Below, piece by piece: positions 51,555 through 59,593 of a DNA stretch of 64,000 bases (position 1 is its first letter; the number at the start of each line of letters is the position of its first letter). Under the pieces are notes generated by a model. It was not told the DNA's origin. It was given only the letters and a program-made list of their open reading frames with translations, and made no database searches. Location of the stretch: positions 1 to 64,000 of the forward strand of contig JADJXE010000001.1 of the NCBI GenBank assembly GCA_016716005.1. The letters run 5' to 3'. Origin of the DNA: Acidimicrobiales bacterium (GTDB lineage Bacteria > Actinomycetota > Acidimicrobiia > Acidimicrobiales > JADJXE01). Made by a program: the position numbers and the translations under genes.

Positions 51555-52976
51555 ATGGGGTACGACCGGCTCAGCCCGATGGACGTGCAGTTCCTCCACT
51601 TGGAGACGCCGCACGAGCCCCAGCACGTGGGTTCGCTGAGCATCCTGCAGGCCGCTCCGCTCCGCGACGACAGCGGCCGGCTCCGGATCGACGAGCTGCG
51701 GTTGCATGTCGAGAGGAGGCTGCACCGGGTGCCTCGCCTGCGCCAGCGGGTCATGCCGGTGCCGTATCGCCAGGGCCGGCCGATCTGGGTGGACGACGAG
51801 CGCTTCGATCTCACGTACCACGTGCGTCTCACGGCCCTGCCCCGCCCCGGCGACGAGGACCAGCTGATGGAGCTCACGGCGCGGATCCAGTCGCTCCCCC
51901 TCGACCTGGCGCGACCTCTCTGGGAGCTGTGGTTCGTCGACGGCCTCGAGGGCGACCGGGTGGGCCTCATCACCAAGGTGCACCACACCCTCGGCGACGG
52001 CATCGCCAACGTCGACCTCGCGCTGGCGCTGGTCGACACCGAGCCCGTGCCCCCTCCCGAACCGCCGCCCCCGGCGTGGCGGCCGTCGTCCCCGCCCTCG
52101 CCCAACCGGCTGCTGGTCGACACCATGCGGGAGCGCCTGACCCGCCCGTCCGAGCTCGCCCGCAACGCCATGGGCGTCCTCCAGGCCCCCCAGCAGGCCA
52201 GGGTGGTGCTGTCGAACATCGGCCAGGCCCTCTCCACCATGTCCACGCCGATCCGGCCGGCGCCGTGGAACGTGCCCGTGACGCGCCATCGCCGGTGGGC
52301 GGTGGCGCGGGTGCCGCTCGCCCAGGTCCGCCGCACCAAGGAGCGAACCGGCACCACGCTGAACGACGTCGTGGTGGCGGCGTGCACCGGGGCGCTGCGC
52401 GGCTTCCTCGTCGACGGCGGCGAGGACGTCGACGGGCGGACCCTGAAGGCGATGGTTCCGGTGTCACGGCGAACCGGCGACGAGCACGGCGCCACGCTCG
52501 GCAACCGGGTCTCGATGGTGATGGTCGACCTCCCGGTCGGCGAGCGGGATCCCCTCGCCCAGCTGACCTCGGTGCACGACCAGATCTCCGACCTGCGAGG
52601 CAGCGGGGTCACCGACGGCGCGCTCGCGATCCTCGCCATCGCCACCGAGATGGTGCCCTTCGACGGGCACGTGACCCGGCTGCTGGCCGCGCGCACGCCG
52701 ATGAACCTGATCATCACGAACATCCCGGGCCCCCCCGTGCCGCTGTTCCTCCGGGGCGCCCGGCTGCTCGAGGCCTTCCCCTTCGTGGAGGTCGTCGACA
52801 ACGAGGGGCTCACGATCGCGGTCGTCTCCTACGACGAGCAGCTGCTCTTCGGCATCACCGCCGACCGCGACGTGCTGCGCGAGCTGCCTGATCTCGCGGG
52901 CCGGATCGCCGACGCCTTCGGGGTGCTGGCCCGGGCCGCCCAGGTGACCGGCGCCGAGGAGGAAGCCACCGCCTGA
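51555..52976 (+). CDS. WS/DGAT family acyltransferase
   Basis: 473 residues from ATG 51555. The active-site motif HHTLGDG is the canonical HHxxxDG. The second block is MNLIITNIPGPPVPLFLRGARLLEAFPF, and an early segment, DRLSPMDVQFLHLE, is also typical (PMDxxFL). It makes wax esters or triacylglycerol from acyl-CoA. It differs from the copy at 38131 by having both His residues. Transcribed alone; the downstream heme-binding gene has its own leaderless promoter. Confidence 0.92.
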   Translation: MGYDRLSPMDVQFLHLETPHEPQHVGSLSILQAAPLRDDSGRLRIDELRLHVERRLHRVPRLRQRVMPVPYRQGRPIWVDDERFDLTYHVRLTALPRPGDEDQLMELTARIQSLPLDLARPLWELWFVDGLEGDRVGLITKVHHTLGDGIANVDLALALVDTEPVPPPEPPPPAWRPSSPPSPNRLLVDTMRERLTRPSELARNAMGVLQAPQQARVVLSNIGQALSTMSTPIRPAPWNVPVTRHRRWAVARVPLAQVRRTKERTGTTLNDVVVAACTGALRGFLVDGGEDVDGRTLKAMVPVSRRTGDEHGATLGNRVSMVMVDLPVGERDPLAQLTSVHDQISDLRGSGVTDGALAILAIATEMVPFDGHVTRLLAARTPMNLIITNIPGPPVPLFLRGARLLEAFPFVEVVDNEGLTIAVVSYDEQLLFGITADRDVLRELPDLAGRIADAFGVLARAAQVTGAEEEATA

Positions 52977-53003
52977 CCGTCGATGGCGCGTCGGGGCGCT
53001 GGG

Positions 53004-53009
53004 TAGTGT
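53004..53009 (+). promoter_or_regulatory. Leaderless-type -10 element (TAGTGT)
   Basis: TAGTGT lies 6 nt before ATG 53016, which favours this start over the GTG at 53013. Confidence 0.4.
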
Positions 53010-53015
53010 CCGGTG

Positions 53016-53660
53016 ATGTCCTCGTTCCCCGCCGACATCTACACCGAGCCCGACGCCGACCCGGACACCCTCGCCAACCTCGGGCCCCTCGGCCCGATGG
53101 CCGGCGTCTGGACGGGCGCACCGGGGGTCGACGAGCACCCCGTGGTCGAGGGCACGGAGGTCGACGCCTTCGTCGAGCGCTACGAGCTCCAGCCCATCGA
53201 TCCCCAGACGAACGGTCCCCAGCTCTTCTACGGGCTCCGCTACCACGTCCACATCGTGAAGCCGGGCGAGATCGAGACCTTCCACGACCAGGTCGGCTAC
53301 TGGCTGTGGGAGCCGGCGACCAAGACGGTCGTCCAGACCCTCGCGATCCCTCGCGCCCAGGTCGCCATGGCGTCGGGACGGGCCGAGCCCGACGCCACGG
53401 AGTTCGAGCTGACCGCGGCGATCGGCAGCGAGACGTACGGCATCTGCTCGAACCCGTTCCTGCTCCACGCCTTCCGCACCGTCGAGTTCCGCATCCGCGT
53501 GACCGTCCACGCCGACGGCACGTGGAGCTACGACGAGGACACGGTCCTGGAGATCCAAGACCGCCCGGAGCCGTTCCACCACCGTGACCGCAACACCCTC
53601 ACGCGGGTGGCTCCCCCCACCCCCAACCCGCTGGTGGCGGGGGCGGCTCCCCGCCCCTAG
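53016..53660 (+). CDS. Heme-binding beta-barrel (nitrobindin-like) protein
   Basis: 214 residues from ATG 53016. Matches the FABP-like heme-binding barrel: LGPLGPMAGVWTGAPG, then YGLRYHVHIVKPGEIETFHDQVGYWLWEPATKTVVQTLAIPR, and a C-terminal half ending DGTWSYDEDTVLEIQ. Nitrobindin-type proteins bind ferric heme via a C-terminal His and scavenge peroxynitrite. The FHHRDRNTL stretch near the C-terminus offers candidate His ligands. It is followed 13 nt later by the sucrose phosphorylase gene. Confidence 0.85.
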   Translation: MSSFPADIYTEPDADPDTLANLGPLGPMAGVWTGAPGVDEHPVVEGTEVDAFVERYELQPIDPQTNGPQLFYGLRYHVHIVKPGEIETFHDQVGYWLWEPATKTVVQTLAIPRAQVAMASGRAEPDATEFELTAAIGSETYGICSNPFLLHAFRTVEFRIRVTVHADGTWSYDEDTVLEIQDRPEPFHHRDRNTLTRVAPPTPNPLVAGAAPRP

Positions 53661-53673
53661 CCGAGCGCCGACC

Positions 53674-55185
53674 GTGGCGAACCAGGTGCACCTCATCGCC
53701 TACGCCGACCGGCTCGCGGGCTCGCTGCGCGGCCTCGACGACCTCCTTCGCGGGCCGCTGGCCGGCCTGTTCGGCGGTGTGCACGTGCTCCCCTTCTTCG
53801 TCCCTTTCGACGGCGCCGACGCCGGCTTCGACCCCATCGACCACGAGCAGGTCGATCCGCGCCTCGGCGATTGGGGCGACATCGAGCGCCTCAGCCGGTC
53901 GGTGGAGGTGACCGCCGACCTGGTCGTCAACCACCTGTCGTCGCGGTCCCCCCGGTTCGTCGACTTCCTCGCCCGGGCCGACGGCTCGCCGTCCGCCGGC
54001 CTGTTCCTCACCATGGACCGCGTGTTCCCGCGTGGCGCGACCGCCGGCGACCTGGCGCAGATCTACCGGCCGCGCCCGGGGCTCCCCCTGACGCCCGTGA
54101 CCCTCGGCGACGGCTCCCGCCGGATCGTGTGGACGACGTTCGGCCCCGACCAGATCGACCTCGACATCGCCGACCCGGGCACCTGGGCGTACCTGGAGGC
54201 GGTGCTGGCCCGCCTGGCCGAGCACGGCGTGTCGACCGTGCGCCTCGACGCCGTCGGCTACTCGGTGAAGCGGGCCGGGACCAGCTGCTTCATGCTCCCC
54301 GGGACGATCGGCGTGATCGAGGAGCTGGCGGCGCGGGTGCGGCGCCGGGGGATGCGTGTGCTCGCCGAGGTGCACTCGTCGGTCGCCCACCAGCTCGAGA
54401 TCGCCGGCCGCATCGACTGGGTCTACGACTTCGCGCTCCCGCCCCTGGTGCTCCATGCCCTGACCACCGGCGACGCCGGCCCGCTGGCGAGGTGGCTCGA
54501 GGTGCGGCCGTCGAACGCGGTGACGGTGCTCGACACCCACGACGGCATCGGGCTGGCCGACGTGGGCGTCGACGCGTCGGATCCGGGTTCGGGGGGGTTG
54601 CTCGACCGGAGCCAGCTCGCCGCCCTGGTCGGCGCCATCGGTCGCGCGAGCGGGGGCACCGCTCACATCGCCAGGGCGGTGACGTCGTCGGATGCGGATG
54701 CCTACCAGGTGGATTGCACCTTCTACGACGCCCTCGGCCGCGACGACCGCCGCTACCTGCTCGCCCGGCTCCTCCAGCTCTGCCTTCCCGGCCTGCCCCA
54801 CGTGTACTACGTCGGCCTGCTGGCGGGGACCAACGACGTCTCGCTGTTCGAGCGGACGGGCGTGGGTCGCGACCTGAACCGCCACCACTACCGGCCCGGC
54901 GAGATCGGCGCCGCGCTGGAGCAGCCCGTGGTTCGGGCGCTGCTGGGCGCGATCCGCCTGAGGGCCACGCACCCGGCGTTCGCCGGGCGGTTCCGGTGGG
55001 CCGCCGAGGGGCCCGGCCGGCTCACCCTCGAGTGGGGCAGGGCCGGGGACGCGCTGACGCTGCAGGCCGACCTGGCGACCGGCGAGTTCCGTCTCGCCAC
55101 CGGCGGCCCGACGAGCCCGGTTCTCTCGGACCCGACGGCGCTGGCCGCGATCGGGTCCGGGTCCCTGCCCCCGCGCGGCGGCTGA
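53674..55185 (+). CDS. Sucrose phosphorylase (GH13 subfamily 18)
   Basis: 503 residues from GTG 53674. Nucleophile Asp192 (VRLDAVGYSVK), acid/base Glu232 (LAEVHSS) and stabiliser Asp290 (LDTHDGIG) fall at the same numbers as in the Bifidobacterium adolescentis enzyme (192, 232, 290). The loop LLAGTNDVSLFERTGVGRDLNRHHY is the other family marker. It converts sucrose or a glucosyl-fructose analogue and phosphate into glucose-1-phosphate. Related enzymes act on sucrose 6-phosphate or glucosylglycerate, so the exact acceptor is open. Confidence 0.92.
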   Translation: MANQVHLIAYADRLAGSLRGLDDLLRGPLAGLFGGVHVLPFFVPFDGADAGFDPIDHEQVDPRLGDWGDIERLSRSVEVTADLVVNHLSSRSPRFVDFLARADGSPSAGLFLTMDRVFPRGATAGDLAQIYRPRPGLPLTPVTLGDGSRRIVWTTFGPDQIDLDIADPGTWAYLEAVLARLAEHGVSTVRLDAVGYSVKRAGTSCFMLPGTIGVIEELAARVRRRGMRVLAEVHSSVAHQLEIAGRIDWVYDFALPPLVLHALTTGDAGPLARWLEVRPSNAVTVLDTHDGIGLADVGVDASDPGSGGLLDRSQLAALVGAIGRASGGTAHIARAVTSSDADAYQVDCTFYDALGRDDRRYLLARLLQLCLPGLPHVYYVGLLAGTNDVSLFERTGVGRDLNRHHYRPGEIGAALEQPVVRALLGAIRLRATHPAFAGRFRWAAEGPGRLTLEWGRAGDALTLQADLATGEFRLATGGPTSPVLSDPTALAAIGSGSLPPRGG

Positions 55186-55236
55186 GCGGACGGGCTCTGG
55201 TGCGCGTCGGCGACGGGGCCCGACCCACCGGTGGCC

Positions 55237-56301
55237 TCAGCCGGCGATGAGCTCCTCGGTGCCGAGGTCGAGGGCGTGGCGGGCGGAGCGCTCGGCCATG
55301 GCTGCGAACATCTCGTCGCCCCGGTCGGTGCGCTCGACCAGGAACGACGCGCCGATGGCCATCACCAGGCCGTCGAAGGCGAAGCGCCGGTAGCCCCACC
55401 AGCAGTCGTCCCACGACAGGTCGCCGCCGGCCGCCACGAGGCGCTGGTGGTAGTGACCGACGAGGTCGCGCTCCTCGCGCCGGCGGACCTCGATGGGCAG
55501 GCTCCCGCCCAGGAAGTAGCTCACGTCGCTGAGGGCGGGCCCCAGGGTGACGGTCTGCCAGTCGAGGACGAAGACGCGCCCCGCGCCGAAGAGGAGGTTG
55601 TCGACGCGGAAGTCGCCGTGCACCACGGTGGGGCCGCGGTCGCGGGCGAGGTACGCGGGCAGGCGATCGGCCAGCCGGCCGGTCGCGGCGACGGCGTCGG
55701 GGCTCAGCCGGTCGGTGAAGCGATCGAGGAAGGTGGGCAGGGCCATGCGGAGCAGGAGGGTGACGTTGTCGGCGTGGTCGTCGCCGTGGCGGTCGAGCCA
55801 GGACAGGTCGGTCAGGGCGGGGTCGCCCCAGCGGGGGCCGTGCAGCAGGGCGAGCTCGTCCAGCGCGGCGGACGCCTCGTCGACCGAGCAGCCCGCCATC
55901 TGGTCGCCCTGGGTGGCCGGCGCGGCGTCCTCGAGCAGCACGACGTAGCCGTCGTCGTCGGGCTCGTGGCCGGCGTAGTAGCAGCGAGGCGTGTGGACCG
56001 GCAGCGACGGCGCCAGGTCGCGGTAGAAGCCGACCTCGATCTCGTACGTGCGGGTGAGGCGCGACGAGGCCCTGCTGGTGGGCGAGGCCGAGGTGACCTT
56101 GGCGACCATGGTCGTCGGGCCCGCTCCGGGCGGCGACCACGCCAAGGAGAGCCGCACGCTGTCGGCCACCTGGCCCGTGCCGACCGGCTGGGCGTCGGCC
56201 ACCTCGACGGACGCGCCCGCGAACTGGCGGCCCAGGACGGCGGTCAGCCACTGGCCCGTCAGCTCGTGGGCCCCCGTGGGGACGGTCGTGCTCGGCGTCA
56301 T
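55237..56301 (-). CDS. Phosphotransferase (aminoglycoside/ecdysteroid kinase-like)
   Basis: 354 residues; ATG 56301 is preferred to GTG 56310. The kinase-like fold is seen in TVVHGDFRVDNLLFG (catalytic HGDxxxxN loop, Asp and Asn present) and VFVLDWQTVTLGPALSDVSYF (DxD-type metal site). An N-terminal Lys is in TTMVAKVT. Family members phosphorylate antibiotics, ecdysteroids or acyl acceptors; this one resembles the EcKinase-like group found in lipid-degrading actinobacteria. Substrate unknown. Confidence 0.85.
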   Translation of the reverse strand: MTPSTTVPTGAHELTGQWLTAVLGRQFAGASVEVADAQPVGTGQVADSVRLSLAWSPPGAGPTTMVAKVTSASPTSRASSRLTRTYEIEVGFYRDLAPSLPVHTPRCYYAGHEPDDDGYVVLLEDAAPATQGDQMAGCSVDEASAALDELALLHGPRWGDPALTDLSWLDRHGDDHADNVTLLLRMALPTFLDRFTDRLSPDAVAATGRLADRLPAYLARDRGPTVVHGDFRVDNLLFGAGRVFVLDWQTVTLGPALSDVSYFLGGSLPIEVRRREERDLVGHYHQRLVAAGGDLSWDDCWWGYRRFAFDGLVMAIGASFLVERTDRGDEMFAAMAERSARHALDLGTEELIAG

Positions 56302-56395
56302 GTGCTGCACCCCCGTGCGCGTCGTCGGCTCCGCCGGCGGAGCACGGCCGATCCTACTGGGGCTCCCGGCGGCGGCATCGGGGCCGGACCCGGAC

Positions 56396-56869
56396 TCAGC
56401 GCCGCTCGACGTGGTCCGCGGGGCCGCCGGGGTGCCAGGTGTCGACGTGCAGACGATCGCCTCGCACGGTGACCAGGGAGGCCTCGCCGAGGTCGAGCCG
56501 GAGGAGGCTCCCGTCGACCGGGGCGTCCTGCGGGGCGATGGCCGCCAGGACGGCCGCTCGCCGGGCCGGATCGGCGACCTCCTCGGCCCGTCCCGCCAGC
56601 TTGGCGTCGCCCGCCGCCAGGTCTGTCTCCAGAGGGGCCGAGTGGAGCGCGCACCTCGGGTCGCGCCGCACGTCGTCGAGCTTGCGCGAACCGGGCATCA
56701 CGCCGAGCCACACCTCGCCGTCGTGGATGTGGACCTCGGTGCCGCTGAGCCGGGGCGACCCGTCGCGCCGCAGGGTGCCGAGCACGTGGTGCGGGTTGGC
56801 GGCGAAGCGCGACCGCACCGACGCCGCCAGCTCGGGCGCCTCGTGCTCGAACGTGCTCCAGCTGGCCAT
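56396..56869 (-). CDS. Pyridoxamine 5'-phosphate oxidase-like FMN-binding protein
   Basis: 157 residues from ATG 56869 (GGAG upstream). Split-barrel start: NPHHVLGTLRRDGSPRLSGTEVHIHDGEVWLGVMPGSRKLDDVRRDPRCALH, the PPOX-type strand set in which the SRK segment contacts flavin phosphate. Stand-alone members bind FMN or F420. It could be an F420-dependent reductase. It stands 40 nt after the isonitrile hydratase-like gene stop on the same strand. Confidence 0.85.
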   Translation of the reverse strand: MASWSTFEHEAPELAASVRSRFAANPHHVLGTLRRDGSPRLSGTEVHIHDGEVWLGVMPGSRKLDDVRRDPRCALHSAPLETDLAAGDAKLAGRAEEVADPARRAAVLAAIAPQDAPVDGSLLRLDLGEASLVTVRGDRLHVDTWHPGGPADHVERR

Positions 56870-56909
56870 GTCGGGCTCCTCGCTCGCGGTCCCGGGCCCG
56901 ACGGGGCCC

Positions 56910-57548
56910 TCAGGCCTTCGATCTGGCGTACTCGGCCAGCCGGGCCCTCACCTCGTCGCCGGCCCGCTCGGGATGCCCGGCGTCGAAGGGCGGCTGGGGG
57001 TCGTACTCGATGGCCAGCTGCATGGCCCGGGCGGCCACGGAGTCGACCAGGAGCTCGCTCAGGCGCAGTGCCATGTCGATGCCCGACGACACCCCCGCCG
57101 CGGTGACGATGCGCCGGTCGAGGTGCTCGACCACCCGCTGGGTGGTGGGGGTGGCGCCGAAGCTCTCCAGCATGGGGAGCACGCTCCAGTGGGTCGTGGC
57201 CGTGAGCCCCTGCAGCAGCCCCGCCGCGCCCAGCAGCAGCGAGCCGGTGCACACCGAGGTCGTGAAGCGGCTGGTGCGATGGGCCGCCCGCAGCCAGTCG
57301 AGCAGCGGGCCGTCGTCGAGGAGGGATCGGGTCCCGATGCCGCCCGGCACCACGACCACGTCGGGCGAGCCGACCTGGTCGAAGGTGGCATCGACGGTGA
57401 GCCCGAGGAACCCGTTCTCGGTGCGCACCTCGCCGCGCCGGTGCCCCACGAACGTGACGGTCGCCCCGGGCAGCCGTTGGAGCACCTCGTAGGGCCCGAC
57501 CACGTCGAGGGCGGTCACACGGGGGAAGAGCACGGCGGCGATCTGCAC
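56910..57548 (-). CDS. DJ-1/PfpI family protein, isonitrile hydratase-like
   Basis: 212 residues from GTG 57548. The nucleophile elbow is TSVCTGSLLLGAAGLL (Cys100). LDVVGPYEVL at residues 14-23 is the acidic motif, and SSGIDMALRL is near residue 160, all as in isocyanide hydratase InhA. The enzyme class hydrates isonitriles to N-substituted formamides. DJ-1 type amidotransferases are the alternative. It is 11 nt downstream of the YjbQ gene, so they probably share a transcript. Confidence 0.85.
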   Translation of the reverse strand: MQIAAVLFPRVTALDVVGPYEVLQRLPGATVTFVGHRRGEVRTENGFLGLTVDATFDQVGSPDVVVVPGGIGTRSLLDDGPLLDWLRAAHRTSRFTTSVCTGSLLLGAAGLLQGLTATTHWSVLPMLESFGATPTTQRVVEHLDRRIVTAAGVSSGIDMALRLSELLVDSVAARAMQLAIEYDPQPPFDAGHPERAGDEVRARLAEYARSKA

Positions 57549-57559
57549 GGGGCTGCCTC

Positions 57560-57976
57560 TCAGGGTCGGGGAGCGGCGGGGAGCACGGTGACGACGACGT
57601 GGCGCTCGGCCCGCGGACCGTCGAACTCGCACAGGAACACGTTCTGCCACCGGGAGAGGCCGAGGCGTCCGTCGACGATCGGGATCGTCTCCGAGGGGCC
57701 GACGAGACCGGCCTTCAGGTGGGCGTCGCCGTTGCCGTCCTGGCGGTCGTGCTCCCACACGCCTCGGGGGATCAGGTCGCGCAGCAGGCTGACCACGTCG
57801 CGCTGCACGCTGTCGTCCCAGTTCTCCTGGATCATGATCGCAGCGGTGGCGCCCTGGGCGTAGACCGCGACGGCGCCGCAGCCGACGCCACTGGCCGACA
57901 CCACCTCGCGCACCGACCCGGTGATGTCGTAGAGGGCCTCACGCGCGCTGGTGCGCACGGTGACCACGCGCTGCAT
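57560..57976 (-). CDS. YjbQ / UPF0047 family (secondary thiamine-phosphate synthase-like) protein
   Basis: 138 residues from ATG 57976. Signature block HLKAGLVGPSETIPI with the conserved His and Ser, and near the front GCGAVAVYAQGATAAIMIQENWD. The ending LSRWQNVFLCEFDGPRAERHVVVTV is characteristic (WQxIxxxExDGPR). Family members show weak thiamine phosphate synthase activity; the main role is unclear. It sits between the P450 and the isonitrile hydratase-like gene. Confidence 0.9.
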   Translation of the reverse strand: MQRVVTVRTSAREALYDITGSVREVVSASGVGCGAVAVYAQGATAAIMIQENWDDSVQRDVVSLLRDLIPRGVWEHDRQDGNGDAHLKAGLVGPSETIPIVDGRLGLSRWQNVFLCEFDGPRAERHVVVTVLPAAPRP

Positions 57977-58049
57977 GCCCCGAGTATCGCGGCCAGGCCC
58001 CGGCATCGCTCGGCGGTTCCCGGACGCTCCCCCGGATCGTCAGGTCCCC

Positions 58050-59252
58050 CTACGGGAACACCACCGGCAGGTCGCGGGGGCCGCGGACCTGCCCGCCGGC
58101 CCAGGTGACCGCGTCCGGATCCTCGACCCGGAACTCGGGGATCCGGGCCAGCCACTCCTCCAGGGCGACGCGCAGCTCCATGCGGGCGAGGTTCGAGCCG
58201 GCGCAGCGGTGGATCCCCACGCCGAAGGCCACGTGGCGGTTGTGCTGGCGGTCGAGCAGCACCTGGTCGGCGTCGGGGAAGGCCTCGGGGTCGCGGTTGG
58301 CCGCCGGGAAGCTGAGCAGCACCTTGTCGCCGGCCCGCATCGGGCAGCCACCGACCTCCACGTCGGCGGTGACCAGCCGGGCCATGGTGACCGGGGCGTA
58401 GGCGCGCAGCAGCTCCTCGATCGCCGTCGGCCAGATGCCCGGCTCGGCGACGAGGCGCCGGCGGTCGTCCGGGTGGGTGCCCAGGTGCCAGAGGGCCGAG
58501 CCGATCGCGCTCCAGGTGGTGTCGACGCCGGCGACCAGCGTGAGCGCCACGGTGCCGAGGACGTGCTCCTCGGGCACGGGCTGGCCGTCGACCTCGGCGT
58601 GGAGCAGCTCGCTGATCAGGTCGGTGCCCGGTCGCTCCTTGCGCTGGGCGATCTGCTGCACGAAGAAGTCGACCGCGGCCCGGGTGCCGGCCTCGCGTCG
58701 CTCGTCGTCGTGCGCGAACTCGAGCACGTCGCGCACCCAGCCGGTGAAGGTGTCGGCCATGTCGCCGGGCACGCCGAGCACCGAGGCGATCACGCGGACC
58801 GGGATCTGCTGGGCGTAGTCGGCCGCGGCGTCGGCCCGGCCGCCGTCGGCGAACCCGTCGAGCAGATCCCGGCACAGCTGGCGGGTGAAGGGCTCGTAGC
58901 GGTCGACGGCCCGGTGCGAGAACCAGGGCAGCAGCAGGCGGCGCGCCCACGTGTGCACGGGCGGATCCGAGGAGATGGGTGGCACTCCCGCAGGCAGGAG
59001 TGGCGCTCCCTCCGCGTCGGCCCGGCCCGAGACCACCCCCACCTCGGCCGAGCTGAAGTGCTCCACGTCGTGGGCGATGGCCGAGATGTCGGCGTAGCGG
59101 GTCGGGAGCCACGACCCGCCCCACCGGTCGGAGTGGGCGATCGGGCAGGTCGCCCGCAGCCCGTCCCAGATCGGGTAGGGATCGGCCACGTACGCCGGGT
59201 CGAAGATGTCGTAGTCGGTGTCCCAGCTGCTCACCGGCGGCATGCTCGTCAC
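58050..59252 (-). CDS. Cytochrome P450 (paralogue of the 2.6-kb P450)
   Basis: 400 residues from GTG 59252, with GGAGGGGG about 6 nt upstream. I-helix AGVDTT, K-helix EELLRAYAPVT, heme loop VAFGVGIHRCAG with Cys350. Length, heme loop and C-terminus (VTWAGGQVRGPR) closely follow the P450 at 2585-3787, so the two share a family. No ferredoxin lies next to it, so it may rely on the one at 4.4 kb or another. Substrate unknown. Confidence 0.93.
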   Translation of the reverse strand: MTSMPPVSSWDTDYDIFDPAYVADPYPIWDGLRATCPIAHSDRWGGSWLPTRYADISAIAHDVEHFSSAEVGVVSGRADAEGAPLLPAGVPPISSDPPVHTWARRLLLPWFSHRAVDRYEPFTRQLCRDLLDGFADGGRADAAADYAQQIPVRVIASVLGVPGDMADTFTGWVRDVLEFAHDDERREAGTRAAVDFFVQQIAQRKERPGTDLISELLHAEVDGQPVPEEHVLGTVALTLVAGVDTTWSAIGSALWHLGTHPDDRRRLVAEPGIWPTAIEELLRAYAPVTMARLVTADVEVGGCPMRAGDKVLLSFPAANRDPEAFPDADQVLLDRQHNRHVAFGVGIHRCAGSNLARMELRVALEEWLARIPEFRVEDPDAVTWAGGQVRGPRDLPVVFP

Positions 59253-59338
59253 GTCGTCCCCCTCCGTCGTGCTCGGCGGCACAGTAACCCCGGCTGGGGG
59301 CGGTGCGGCGGGCCCGCGTCGCGCCCGTGGTGGTGCGG

Positions 59339-59542
59339 TCAGCCCTCGCGGATCTTGGAGGACATGTAGGTGTCGAGGGCGACGAGGATCATCAGCACGC
59401 CGCAGGCGACGCCCAGCCAGTTGAGCAGCAGCCAGGCGCCCTCGTCGTCGCTGGTGAGGTTGGCCAGGTTGATGACCAGGATGACGGCGCCGACCACGCC
59501 GACGACCAGGGCCCGGGAGGCGGGTGACCGCTGCGGCGACAT
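59339..59542 (-). CDS. Small membrane protein (67 aa)
   Basis: A 67-residue protein from ATG 59542 with TACGGT 6 nt upstream (leaderless type). There are two membrane segments, ALVVGVVGAVILVINLANL and NWLGVACGVLMILVALDTYM, and a short basic tail, SSKIREG. No family is recognised. It sits between the P450 and carboxylase genes, all in the same direction. Confidence 0.65.
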   Translation of the reverse strand: MSPQRSPASRALVVGVVGAVILVINLANLTSDDEGAWLLLNWLGVACGVLMILVALDTYMSSKIREG

Positions 59543-59593
59543 GCGTGGACCGTATCCGAGCGGAGCCCCCGGGGCACGGGGACGGTCCGCGGG

